Positions 35,365-44,780 of a DNA stretch of 64,000 nucleotides are shown here, piece by piece. A model generated the notes under the pieces. It was given only the letters and a program-made list of their open reading frames with translations, was not told the origin of the DNA and ran no database searches. Origin of the DNA: Eubacterium sp. Its GTDB lineage: Bacteria; Bacillota; Clostridia; Lachnospirales; Lachnospiraceae. The stretch is taken from contig JAFRNE010000028.1 in assembly GCA_017430325.1 (NCBI GenBank), positions 92,055 to 156,054 of the forward strand, read 5' to 3'. Numbering within the stretch: position 1 is the stretch's first letter; each line of letters begins with the position of its first letter. The position numbers were made by a program, and so were the translations under genes.

Positions 35365-35466
35365 AACACTCGTATTAATGAGTGCTGCAGGCAATGCAAA
35401 AAAACGTGCAGCAATAGTTGTTAAGACGCGAATAATAGTTGATTATAATGACAGGGGTTGCAGAAT

Positions 35467-36399
35467 ATGATAGATACAGTAGTTTCAGTTAACCTCATGG
35501 TAGGTGAGACACTGAAGTTAAAGAAAAACCGACTCGAGCCGGAATATACCAAGGGCTGCAAGAGGCTCTGCATAGTTTCGGGTATTTACGGCGACGAGCT
35601 TCAGGGACAGTATATCTGTTATGAGATGGTCAGAAGGATCAAGAATAATTATGATGATCTGACCGGTATAGTTGATATTTATCCTGCGGTAAATCCTATG
35701 GGACTTGAAGCAGGTGTAAGGGAGCTTCCGGGCCCTGAATTGAATATGAATGAACTTTTTCCGGGCTCCGAGACAGGTGCCATGGGTGAGTATGCTGCTT
35801 ATAAGCTGATGAAGGATATCGAAGGTGCAGATTTCTGCCTCGATGTTCACGGCAGTGATATGTATCTCTGTGAGATCCCGCAGATACGTATGAATGACGA
35901 CGTTGAGCATGAGATCATGCCTTACGTTGAGCACCTCAATGTTGATATGATATGGGTGCATCCGTCGACGCAGGTTAAGAAGGGAAGCCTTGCTTACGAG
36001 CTTAACAAGATCGGCGTAAAATGCTGCGTTACAGAGTCAAGCTATGCATATAAGATAGATCAGAAATACTGTAACCAGATCGTGGATGGTATATTTGCCC
36101 TTATGAAATACATGGGCATCTGGAAGGGCAAGATCGCAGAGGTCAAGGCACCTTTCGTAGTTCATGACGAGGATATGGTCTACATCAATTCCGAGAGCAG
36201 CGGCATATTTATTCCAAATACATCCGTTCACGATATCGTTCAGCAGAATGATGAGATAGGCCGCGTAGTTGATGTCATCACCGGTTCGGTTGAGGAGATA
36301 ATCTCAGCACCTATCACCGGTATGATCACAGGAATGAGAGAGTATCCTGCGATCGAGGAGGGTTCGCTTCTCGCGAGGATAGTAGGCTTAAAGAACTGA
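35467..36399 (+). CDS. AstE/AspA-like M14-family protein, copy 1 (altered zinc site)
   Basis: 310 aa from ATG 35467; a TTG at 35458 in frame overlaps the GGGG RBS. Fold resembles succinylglutamate desuccinylase/aspartoacylase: an N-terminal zinc-peptidase-like domain and a C-terminal beta barrel (about 225-305). In the normal HGxE site the first zinc ligand is replaced: the string is SGIYGDELQG, with Tyr41 where His is expected and Glu44 kept. The third ligand in DVHGSD (His128) is kept. The usual NRxFPG substrate motif reads NMNELFPG, so its Arg is lost. The paralogue downstream keeps that Arg but lacks both His. Substrate unknown; activity uncertain. Confidence 0.75.
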   Translation: MIDTVVSVNLMVGETLKLKKNRLEPEYTKGCKRLCIVSGIYGDELQGQYICYEMVRRIKNNYDDLTGIVDIYPAVNPMGLEAGVRELPGPELNMNELFPGSETGAMGEYAAYKLMKDIEGADFCLDVHGSDMYLCEIPQIRMNDDVEHEIMPYVEHLNVDMIWVHPSTQVKKGSLAYELNKIGVKCCVTESSYAYKIDQKYCNQIVDGIFALMKYMGIWKGKIAEVKAPFVVHDEDMVYINSESSGIFIPNTSVHDIVQQNDEIGRVVDVITGSVEEIISAPITGMITGMREYPAIEEGSLLARIVGLKN

Positions 36400-36470
36400 T
36401 CAATATGTCATGAAACAAGGGATTCTGCCTGAATAAGTCCGGGCAGTTTATGAAATAATCAGGAGATCAT

Positions 36471-37406
36471 ATGACCAAGGAAACTCTATTTACGATGAAT
36501 ACAGCCTTCAGAGGCGAAATATCGGTTTATGGATATACATACGGAAGAGGCGAGAGGTCAGCCTGCATAGTGGGCGCCTTAAGAGGACATGAGTTCCAGC
36601 AGCTTTTTATCTGCTCGCTCCTTTCAAGAAAGCTTGCAAGACTTGAGGAGGAGGGCTGTATAGTTCAGGGAAAGCAGATCATGGTAATCCCTTCTCTGAA
36701 TTACAGTGCCATGAACGCAAGCAAAAAATACTGGCTGTCCGATGATTCGGACATTAACAGGCAGTTCCCGGGCAATCCCAGCGGACCTGCAACAAGCCGT
36801 ATAGCCTATGCTACGCTTGAAACTGCAAGCAAATATTTATATGGAATACAGTTCCGAAGCTTCTACCTTCAGGGACAGTTCATCCCTCATATCAGGATGA
36901 TGAATTCAGAAAGTGAAGCAACAAACCTTGCAAATCTCTTCGGAATGCCGTATGTTCTTATGAGTGAGGGAAGACCTTACGAGGCACTTACCCTTGCAAG
37001 TAACTGGCAGAAGGCAGGAACAGAGGTATTTTCAATCTATTCGGGCGGTACCGAGCGCATCCATGAAGGCTACGCAGAGACAGCTGTTTCAGCGGTTCTC
37101 AGATTCCTGTCCAGAATGGGTATCATAAAATATAACTGCCAGGGCGGTTATATTTCAACAGTTATGAATGAAGAGAAGATGCTTTCGATACAGTCACAGG
37201 AAGCAGGCTTCTTCAGAAGATATGTGGGCACAAATGAAGAGGTTACCCGCGGCCAGAAGCTTGCGGAGATAATCGACCCGATGACCGGAAATGTCATCTC
37301 CACTGTGCTCGCCCCAACCAGCGGTATTATTTTCTTTGTACACGACAAGCCGATGGTTTTCCAGAACGTCGTAATCTACAAGATAATCCGCAAGCTGCAT
37401 AAATAA
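36471..37406 (+). CDS. AstE/AspA-like M14-family protein, copy 2 (likely pseudoenzyme)
   Basis: 311 aa, paralogue of the preceding gene (shared IPxIRM, FPG and C-terminal barrel motifs), 71 bases downstream. At the HGxE position it reads GALRGHEF: Arg38 for the His, with Glu41 kept. The segment aligned with DVHGS is FRSFYLQG and has no His. The substrate-binding DINRQFPG (Arg97) is intact. So zinc binding in the usual way seems impossible, while carboxylate recognition may persist. I infer a non-catalytic or regulatory partner of copy 1, perhaps forming a heterodimer. RBS AGGAGA precedes the ATG. Confidence 0.72.
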   Translation: MTKETLFTMNTAFRGEISVYGYTYGRGERSACIVGALRGHEFQQLFICSLLSRKLARLEEEGCIVQGKQIMVIPSLNYSAMNASKKYWLSDDSDINRQFPGNPSGPATSRIAYATLETASKYLYGIQFRSFYLQGQFIPHIRMMNSESEATNLANLFGMPYVLMSEGRPYEALTLASNWQKAGTEVFSIYSGGTERIHEGYAETAVSAVLRFLSRMGIIKYNCQGGYISTVMNEEKMLSIQSQEAGFFRRYVGTNEEVTRGQKLAEIIDPMTGNVISTVLAPTSGIIFFVHDKPMVFQNVVIYKIIRKLHK

Positions 37407-37444
37407 CCTTGCTAGCCAATAATTTATTATATATGGAGGACACT

Positions 37445-40400
37445 ATGAGCAACGTAAGAAGAATCTATGTTGAGAAGAAACAGGATTATGCTGTAAGGGC
37501 AAAGGACCTTCAGCAGCAGTTCAGGGAGTATCTCGGTATCAAGCACATCACAGTTCGTGAGCTTGTAAGATACGATATCGAGAATGTTACGGAGGAGACC
37601 TACAAGAAGGCTATCCCGACCGTATTTTCTGAGCCGCCTGTAGATATAGTTTATGAGGAGAGCTTCCCGAAGGAGGAGGGAGATTTTGTATTTGCAACAG
37701 AATTCCTTCCTGGTCAGTTCGATCAGAGAGCAGACTCTGCAGAGCAGTGCGTTAAGCTCCTTAATGAGAATGAAGAGCCGGTAATCAGATCAGCTGTAAC
37801 CTATGTTATCAGCGGCGAGCTTTCTGACGACGACAGAGCAGCTATCAAGGAGTATGTAGTTAACCCTGTTGATTCAAGAATAACAGATGAGGTTAAGCCT
37901 GAGACTCTTGTTATGCAGTATCCGGATCCTGAGGATGTTAAGATATTTGACGGCTTCAAGGATATGCCTGAGGATGAGCTTAAGGCTCTTTATGACAGCC
38001 TCGGACTTGCTATGACCTTCAAGGATTTCCTCCATATTCAGAATTATTTCAAGGGTGAGGAATCACGTGACCCTTCAATGACAGAGATCAGAGTTCTTGA
38101 TACATACTGGTCTGATCACTGCCGTCATACAACATTTGCAACAGAGCTTACAGATGTTAAGTTCACAGACGGATATTTCAAGGATGCCATCGAGCAGACT
38201 TTTGAGAAATACAAGGCTGACAGAGCAGTTATCTACAAGGATCGTAACGACAAGTTCATCTGCCTTATGGATATCGCTCTTATGGGTATGAAGAAACTCC
38301 GTGCCGACGGAAAGCTTGCTGACCTTGATGAGTCAGACGAGATAAATGCATGTACTATCGTTGTTCCTGTAACTATCGACGGTGTTACAGAGGACTGGCT
38401 TGTAAGCTTCAAGAACGAGACACATAACCATCCGACAGAGATCGAGCCATTCGGTGGCGCAGCAACCTGTCTCGGTGGTGCTATACGTGATCCGCTTTCA
38501 GGACGTACCTATGTATATCAGGCTATGCGTGTAACAGGTGCAGCTGACCCTACAAAGTCACTTAAGGAGACTATGCCGGGCAAGCTTCCACAGAGAAAGA
38601 TCGTAAGAACAGCAGCAGAAGGATATTCTTCATACGGTAACCAGATCGGTCTTGCAACAGGTCTTGTTAACGAGGTATATCATCCAAACTATGTTGCTAA
38701 GCGTATGGAGATAGGTGCCGTTATCGGTGCAGCTCCTAAGAAGAATGTTAAGAGACTTACATCTGATCCTGGTGATGTTATCATCCTCCTGGGCGGACGT
38801 ACAGGTCGTGACGGCTGCGGCGGTGCTACAGGTTCTTCAAAAGCACATACCTCAGAGTCACTTACAACCTGCGGAGCGGAGGTTCAGAAGGGTAATGCTC
38901 CTACAGAGAGAAAGCTCCAGAGACTCTTCAGAAGAGAAGAGGTTGCTTCACTCATCAAGAAATGTAACGACTTCGGTGCAGGCGGTGTATCCGTAGCTAT
39001 CGGTGAGCTTGCAGCAGGTCTTGATATCAACCTTGACCTTGTTCCTAAAAAATACGCCGGCCTTGACGGTACTGAGCTTGCTATTTCCGAGTCACAGGAA
39101 AGAATGGCACTTGTAGTTGATCCTGCAGATGCTGATAAGATCCTTGGCTATGCAAGAGAAGAGAACCTTGAAGCAGTTAAGGTTGCTACAGTAACAGAGA
39201 GCCCAAGACTTGTTATGAAGTGGAGAGGCAAGACAATTGTTGACTTAAGCCGTGCCTTCCTCGATACAAACGGAGCTCATCAGGAGACAACAGCAGTAGT
39301 TGAAACTCCTTCAAAGGACAGCAACTATTTTGAAGAAACAAAGAAGGCATCTGCATTTGGCGTAGAGGACAGCGCAGATGTTACAGAGCTCTGGAAGGCA
39401 GTTCTTGCAGACCTTAATGTCTGCTCACAGAAGGGTCTCGTTGAGATGTTTGACTCTACCATCGGTGCAGGTACAGTTACTATGCCTTATGGTGGAAAAT
39501 ATCAGCTTTCTCCGATCCAGACAATGACAGCTAAACTCCCTGTACTTAAGGGTAAGACAGATACAGTAACAATGATGAGCTACGGCTTCGATCCATATCT
39601 TTCAAGCTGGAGCCCATACCACGGTGCTATTTACGCAGTGCTTCATTCAGTAGCCAAGATCGCTGCAGCCGGTGGTGATGTAAGCAAGATCAGACTTACC
39701 TTCCAGGAGTATTTTGAAAGAATGACTGAGGATCCGACACGCTGGGGCAAGCCTCTTGCAGCACTCCTCGGTTCATATTCCGCACAGACAGGTCTCGGCC
39801 TTCCATCAATCGGTGGTAAGGACAGTATGTCAGGTTCATTCAATGAGATCGATGTACCTCCGACACTCTGCTCATTTGCGGTTGATGTAAACAGCTACAT
39901 GAATATCGTTACAACAGAGTTTAAGAAGCCGGGCAACCTTATCCTTAAGCTTGACGTAAATAAGGATGCATTCCTTGTTCCTGATTACAACGATGTTCTT
40001 GATAAATACGCAAAGCTTCGTCAGGATGTTGAAGCTGACCTTATCGAGTCATCCTTCGCAGTTGGTTTCGGTGGTATCATCGAGGCTGTCAGCAAGATGG
40101 CATTTGGTAATAAGTTCGGCGTTAAGATCGATAACAAGGTTGTTTCAAAGGCAGACCTTATCAGCAGAGATTACGGTTCAGTTATCGTTGAGATCGAGCC
40201 TGAAAATCTTGATAAGCTTACAGCACCATACACAGTTATCGGTGAGGTAACAGAGGACGGATACTTCACATACGGCAGCAGCAAGCTTTCAGTTGATGAA
40301 GCAGTTGCAGTATGGACAGGCAAGCTCGAGAAGGTATTCCCTACACTTTCAAATGTTGAGGATAAGAAGATCGAGACAGGCCTTTATGAAGCAAAGAATA

Positions 40401-41224
40401 TTGTTGTTGCAAAGAATAAGGTTGCAAAGCCTAGAGTATTTATTCCTGTATTCCCGGGTACAAACTGCGAATACGATTCAGCTCATGCTTTTGAGAGAGC
40501 AGGCGCTGAAGTAACAACCATCGTACTTAACAATATGGATGCTGAAGGAATCAGAGAGTCAGTTGATGCATTTACAAATGCAATCAGCCAGTCACAGATC
40601 GTTATGTTCCCTGGTGGATTCTCTGCAGGTGATGAGCCTGACGGTTCAGGTAAGTTCATCGCAACAGCCTTCAGAAATCAGAAGATAGCAGACGAGCTCA
40701 TGAAGCTCATCAATGAGAGAGACGGACTTGTACTTGGTATCTGTAACGGATTCCAGGCACTCCTCAAGCTGGGCCTCCTTCCATATGGCGAAGTTAGACC
40801 ACAGAGCGAGAACAGTCCTACACTTGCACGTAACTCTATCGGACGTCACCAGTCTAAGATGGCATACACAAAGGTTGTTTCTAATAAGTCACCATGGCTG
40901 AGACGTGCAGAGCTTGGCGGAGTTTACTCGATCGCAATGTCACACGGCGAAGGTCGTTTCGTTGCAAATGATGAGTGGCTTAAGAAGCTCTTCGAGAACG
41001 GCCAGGTTGCAACTCAGTACGTTGACCTTAACGGCAACCCAACAATGGATGAAGAGTACAACCTCAACGCATCATACATGGCTATCGAAGGTATCACAGA
41101 TGCTACAGGACGTATCCTTGGTAAGATGGGTCATTCAGAGAGACGCGCAACTGCCGATTACATCAACATCTACGGCGAGAAGGATCAGCAGATCTTTGAG
41201 TCAGGTGTTGAATACTTTAATTAA
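37445..41224 (+). CDS. purL: Phosphoribosylformylglycinamidine synthase (single chain)
   Basis: 1259 aa from ATG 37445, with GGAGGA 5-10 bases upstream; an upstream in-frame TTG at 37409 is not supported. Fourth step of purine synthesis: FGAR + glutamine + ATP to FGAM. N-terminal PurS-like domain, two AIRS-like ATP domains (ETHNHPTEIEPFGGAATCLGGAIRD; SPYHGAIYAV), and a C-terminal class I glutaminase with FPGTNCEYD, Cys in GICNGFQALL and HGEGRF. This is the fused long form; many Gram-positives use separate PurS/Q/L. No other pur gene is adjacent. Confidence 0.96.
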   Translation: MSNVRRIYVEKKQDYAVRAKDLQQQFREYLGIKHITVRELVRYDIENVTEETYKKAIPTVFSEPPVDIVYEESFPKEEGDFVFATEFLPGQFDQRADSAEQCVKLLNENEEPVIRSAVTYVISGELSDDDRAAIKEYVVNPVDSRITDEVKPETLVMQYPDPEDVKIFDGFKDMPEDELKALYDSLGLAMTFKDFLHIQNYFKGEESRDPSMTEIRVLDTYWSDHCRHTTFATELTDVKFTDGYFKDAIEQTFEKYKADRAVIYKDRNDKFICLMDIALMGMKKLRADGKLADLDESDEINACTIVVPVTIDGVTEDWLVSFKNETHNHPTEIEPFGGAATCLGGAIRDPLSGRTYVYQAMRVTGAADPTKSLKETMPGKLPQRKIVRTAAEGYSSYGNQIGLATGLVNEVYHPNYVAKRMEIGAVIGAAPKKNVKRLTSDPGDVIILLGGRTGRDGCGGATGSSKAHTSESLTTCGAEVQKGNAPTERKLQRLFRREEVASLIKKCNDFGAGGVSVAIGELAAGLDINLDLVPKKYAGLDGTELAISESQERMALVVDPADADKILGYAREENLEAVKVATVTESPRLVMKWRGKTIVDLSRAFLDTNGAHQETTAVVETPSKDSNYFEETKKASAFGVEDSADVTELWKAVLADLNVCSQKGLVEMFDSTIGAGTVTMPYGGKYQLSPIQTMTAKLPVLKGKTDTVTMMSYGFDPYLSSWSPYHGAIYAVLHSVAKIAAAGGDVSKIRLTFQEYFERMTEDPTRWGKPLAALLGSYSAQTGLGLPSIGGKDSMSGSFNEIDVPPTLCSFAVDVNSYMNIVTTEFKKPGNLILKLDVNKDAFLVPDYNDVLDKYAKLRQDVEADLIESSFAVGFGGIIEAVSKMAFGNKFGVKIDNKVVSKADLISRDYGSVIVEIEPENLDKLTAPYTVIGEVTEDGYFTYGSSKLSVDEAVAVWTGKLEKVFPTLSNVEDKKIETGLYEAKNIVVAKNKVAKPRVFIPVFPGTNCEYDSAHAFERAGAEVTTIVLNNMDAEGIRESVDAFTNAISQSQIVMFPGGFSAGDEPDGSGKFIATAFRNQKIADELMKLINERDGLVLGICNGFQALLKLGLLPYGEVRPQSENSPTLARNSIGRHQSKMAYTKVVSNKSPWLRRAELGGVYSIAMSHGEGRFVANDEWLKKLFENGQVATQYVDLNGNPTMDEEYNLNASYMAIEGITDATGRILGKMGHSERRATADYINIYGEKDQQIFESGVEYFN

Positions 41225-41287
41225 TTGATTTATTTATACAGAATCGTCCAAACAGTGGTTCTGTGTTAACGGAAATAAGGAATTAAA

Positions 41288-42232
41288 ATGATTATCCGCG
41301 ATATATATTTAAAGGTTTTACAAAATGTCAGGAAGTGTATCGTCGGCAGAGACGAAACCTTCTCCATGATCTTTGCAGCGGTTCTTGCCGGCGGTCATGT
41401 CCTTCTGGAGGATAATCCCGGTACAGGCAAGACAACTCTTGCGAGAGCAATTGCAAAAAGTATCGACGGAGAGATGAAGAGAGTGCAGTTCACTCCTGAT
41501 CTTATGCCACAGGATATTACCGGTCTGAATGTATTTAGCAGGAAGGATGAAGAGTTCCATCTTGTGAAGGGACCTGTGTTTACCAATATCCTTCTGGCTG
41601 ATGAGATCAACCGTGCAACTCCGAGAACTCAGTCCAGCCTGCTTGAGGCAATGGAAGAGAGAAACTGTACCATCGACCGCGAGACCATCGCACTGCCGAA
41701 GCCGTTTCTTGTAATAGCAACGGAGAACCCGGTGGAGACTACAGGAACCTATCCGCTTCCTGAAGCACAGCTTGACAGATTCATGATAAAGCTTTCCATG
41801 GACAATCTTTCAAGAGAAGAGGAAACAGCAGTACTTGAAAGATATAAGACTGAGGATCCGCTTCTCACGCTTCAGCCGGTATGCACCACGGATGATATTC
41901 TGGCGGCAGCCGAAGCATCTAAGGAAATATTTGTTCATAGATGCATAGAAGAGTATATAGTTGATATCGCCGCTGCTACAAGACAGACACCGAAGCTTCT
42001 TATCGGAGTCAGTCCGAGAGCAAGCCTGGCTCTTATGAGAATGTCTCAGGCATTTGCGGCTATTTCCGGAAGAGATTACGTCATCCCTGATGATGTAAGA
42101 CTTCTCGCACCTTTTGTTTTCGGTCACAGAGTTATTACTGCATCCGGTGTTCAGACTATAGGCGAAACAAAAGCGATCATCGAAGAAGCAGTAAGGTCTG
42201 TTGCAGTACCTACGGAGAACTGGACAAAGTGA
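41288..42232 (+). CDS. MoxR-type AAA+ ATPase
   Basis: 314 aa. Walker A LLEDNPGTGKTTLARA, Walker B ILLADEINRATPRTQSSLLEAMEE, sensor 1 region VIATENPVETTGTYPLPEAQLDRF and sensor 2 GVSPRASLALM. MoxR ATPases act as chaperones in metal insertion or assembly of complexes, with a DUF58 partner as here. The stop overlaps the DUF58 gene start by 4 bases. Confidence 0.93.
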   Translation: MIIRDIYLKVLQNVRKCIVGRDETFSMIFAAVLAGGHVLLEDNPGTGKTTLARAIAKSIDGEMKRVQFTPDLMPQDITGLNVFSRKDEEFHLVKGPVFTNILLADEINRATPRTQSSLLEAMEERNCTIDRETIALPKPFLVIATENPVETTGTYPLPEAQLDRFMIKLSMDNLSREEETAVLERYKTEDPLLTLQPVCTTDDILAAAEASKEIFVHRCIEEYIVDIAAATRQTPKLLIGVSPRASLALMRMSQAFAAISGRDYVIPDDVRLLAPFVFGHRVITASGVQTIGETKAIIEEAVRSVAVPTENWTK

Positions 42233-43413
42233 AGTTATTAATTGCCTTTCTTATTTTCTGTTTCATATATGCCCTTCAGAGAGAGATGTACAGGAGACGC
42301 TGGGACAGCGGTCTTCTGACCAGACTTTCCTTTGACAAAAATTACCTTGAATGTGGCGAAGATGCAGCACTGCTGGTTGAGATAGAAAACAGAAAGATGC
42401 TTCCACTGCCTGTATTTCATCTGAAATACAGTGTTGACCGTTCTTTCAGATTTGATGAAAATGATAATTCCGCCGTGACGGATCTGTATTATAAAAATGA
42501 TGCCTTCTCTATCCTCGGAAACCAGAAGATTACCAGAAGGCATCAGTTTCACGGGACTAAAAGAGGCGTCTACAATATTCCGAGCTGTACAGTCCACGTC
42601 AAGGATTTCTTCCTTATTTCGACCTTCGCAAAGCAGCTCGAGCAGAAGTCTTTATTATATGTATTTCCGAAAAAAGTTAGATCAAGTGAATATGAAGAGC
42701 TGATGAAGGGTATCATGGGCGAACTGGCTGCCAGGCACAGTCTCGTTGAGGATAACCTTACCTTCAGAGGCATAAGAGAATATTCGAGCTATGATGGCAT
42801 GAGGAGCATCAACTGGCGGCAGACTGCCAGAAGAAACGACCTCATGGTAAATCTCTATGACCATACCATGGACAGGGAGGTCAGGATACTTCTCAATCTC
42901 GATACCGAAAATATGATCGAACCTGATAAGATCATGGAGACATCGGTTTCTCTTGCAAGCACCATCGCAAGAAATATGCTCAAGACCAGGACTGCGGTTT
43001 CTCTTATGACGAACGGTATGATGTGGAAGACCGAAAAGCCTTCTGAAGTGAGTGAGCACAGTGTGACCATATCCGGCAGGATACGTCCGGAGCATACAAA
43101 GTGTCCTTCCGTTGGAAAGGGCGCTGATATGGCTCATGCCATAAGCATCGATAAGGTTCTTTCATCCATCTGCGCTACGGCAGGCAAGGATGATTTTCTT
43201 CGTATGCTTGATAATGAGATAAAGAAGGCTGAGGAGAATGTATTTTACCTCATTATCTCGCCTTATCATAAGGATGATATCGCCGACAGACTGCGCAGGA
43301 TGAGCAGGCTGCAGCTGGGGGCGGCTATGATCGTTCCTTATTATGATACTCTTGGATTCCATAACCCGCAGGCGGGAATGTACGGCTGGGAGGTGAAGAT
43401 GGATGAAGCATAA
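42229..43413 (+). CDS. DUF58 family protein (MoxR partner)
   Basis: 394 aa. One N-terminal hydrophobic segment, a beta-rich middle, and the DUF58 signature around 175-215 (GIREYSSYDGMRSINWRQTARRNDLMV) followed by a von Willebrand A-like part with LNLDTEN. DUF58 proteins are encoded next to MoxR in most bacteria. GTG start overlapping moxR; the last 11 bases overlap the next gene, so the three are one translational unit. Confidence 0.9.
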   Translation: MKLLIAFLIFCFIYALQREMYRRRWDSGLLTRLSFDKNYLECGEDAALLVEIENRKMLPLPVFHLKYSVDRSFRFDENDNSAVTDLYYKNDAFSILGNQKITRRHQFHGTKRGVYNIPSCTVHVKDFFLISTFAKQLEQKSLLYVFPKKVRSSEYEELMKGIMGELAARHSLVEDNLTFRGIREYSSYDGMRSINWRQTARRNDLMVNLYDHTMDREVRILLNLDTENMIEPDKIMETSVSLASTIARNMLKTRTAVSLMTNGMMWKTEKPSEVSEHSVTISGRIRPEHTKCPSVGKGADMAHAISIDKVLSSICATAGKDDFLRMLDNEIKKAEENVFYLIISPYHKDDIADRLRRMSRLQLGAAMIVPYYDTLGFHNPQAGMYGWEVKMDEA

Positions 43414-44689
43414 GCTGGAAATAGCGCGTAAGGTGATGCGTTATATTTATAATTATCTCCTTGTTCTTTTCTTCGCGACCTTTGCCTTATATATCATAAG
43501 GCGTGGAAATCTGGGAATCAGCGAAGCGGTGATACTTGCGGGAGCGATGGGCATATCCTGGATACTCCGGAACAGAAGCGGAAATAATATCGTTCTGTTC
43601 CTGGTACATACGGTAATGATAGTCGGTGTGGTATTTATTGAAAAGGGTGTCGTCCTGAAGACTGTGATGGGCGTCACGCTGTTTATGGTAATGATATTTG
43701 CCATGAGATATAACAGAAGAGGCGGTACTCTGAGAATGCTTGATGAAGTGCCGTGGCCGATGTTCCTCTCGGGAATGCTCATGTATGTATTTGGCATGTA
43801 TATGAACAATAAGGCGATGGTATTTGAAGCTTATCTGATACCGGTATTTCTTTTTATCACCTATCTGATCATCGTTTACCTTGACGGAATGTACTATTAC
43901 ATCGACAGGACGAAGGATATAGAGGACCTGCCGGTGAAGAGGATGATGAGCGTTAACAGCGTTATCGTAGCGGGTATCATTCTGGTCATCATCGTTGCGA
44001 TAGCCATAACCTATCTCTTTAATTTCGATGGGCTGATGAAGGGCTTCTTCAAGGGCGTCATCACGATATTTGGTTTTATCATTCTGGGCTTCAAGTTTAT
44101 CTATGCGCTGCTTTTCTCTTTCCTTAAGGGCGGAGAGTCGGCGCAGGATGATGTGGCAAATAAGAGAGAGGAAGCTGCAAAGCTGATGGAGGACAACGGC
44201 TTCGCGGACAGCCTCACAACGATAGTTATCGTCGCACTGGTAATACTTGCGGCATTACTTATATTTTATATAGTTAAGAAGATCGTCAGGTTTATCATCC
44301 TGAAGAGACGTATGCCTCAGGACATCATCGAAAATATAACCGAGATCGCTCATGACCAGAAGGAAAAGAGGAAGACCTTTTCACAGGTTATGAAGGAAAG
44401 AATGTCCATGGACGAGAAGGTAAGGCGTGTTTACAGAAAGACTGTCCTGCAGGCAGGAAGGCCATACGTGCCGGCTGAAAATGAAACGACCCTTGATATA
44501 AATACAAAAGTTAGTGTAAACTCAAAATATGATCTGTCGGACATGACCGAGCTTTATAATGAACTGCGATACGGTCAGATCCTTCCGGACAGGAAGACCT
44601 ACTTCGAGATGAAGAAGAGGGCAAGACATATCGACGCGGCCAGGCATCCTGAAACGGAGAAACAGGTTTCTGAAATATCCGGACAATAA
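43403..44689 (+). CDS. Polytopic membrane protein with DUF4129-like tail
   Basis: 428 aa with about nine to ten predicted helices in residues 10-320. The cytoplasmic tail (325-428) includes VRRVYRKTVLQAGRPY and DMTELYNELRYGQILP, resembling the DUF4129 end of TgpA-like proteins. In many MoxR/DUF58 operons the third gene carries a transglutaminase core after its helices. No Cys-His-Asp transglutaminase core is visible here. Overlaps the DUF58 gene by 11 bases. Function inferred only from context: envelope assembly or signalling with MoxR. Confidence 0.65.
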   Translation: MKHKLEIARKVMRYIYNYLLVLFFATFALYIIRRGNLGISEAVILAGAMGISWILRNRSGNNIVLFLVHTVMIVGVVFIEKGVVLKTVMGVTLFMVMIFAMRYNRRGGTLRMLDEVPWPMFLSGMLMYVFGMYMNNKAMVFEAYLIPVFLFITYLIIVYLDGMYYYIDRTKDIEDLPVKRMMSVNSVIVAGIILVIIVAIAITYLFNFDGLMKGFFKGVITIFGFIILGFKFIYALLFSFLKGGESAQDDVANKREEAAKLMEDNGFADSLTTIVIVALVILAALLIFYIVKKIVRFIILKRRMPQDIIENITEIAHDQKEKRKTFSQVMKERMSMDEKVRRVYRKTVLQAGRPYVPAENETTLDINTKVSVNSKYDLSDMTELYNELRYGQILPDRKTYFEMKKRARHIDAARHPETEKQVSEISGQ

Positions 44690-44780
44690 GCGGCGGATGA
44701 TAAAGCGACTTAGACGGCCGGACGGCAGACAGATGATTAAAGAATGATCTTAGTGAAGGAAAAATAGAAGGAGGTTTTAT

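Noticed and set aside
35421..35449. TTAAGA-N17-TATAAT as promoter of the AstE-like pair
   Set aside because: The expected transcription start (about 35456) would fall inside the Shine-Dalgarno sequence at 35454-35457, leaving no usable RBS before the ATG at 35467.
41238..41264. ACAGAA/TTCTGT hairpin after purL as a terminator
   Set aside because: The stem is only 6 bp with a 15-base loop and is followed by GTTAACGG rather than a T-run.
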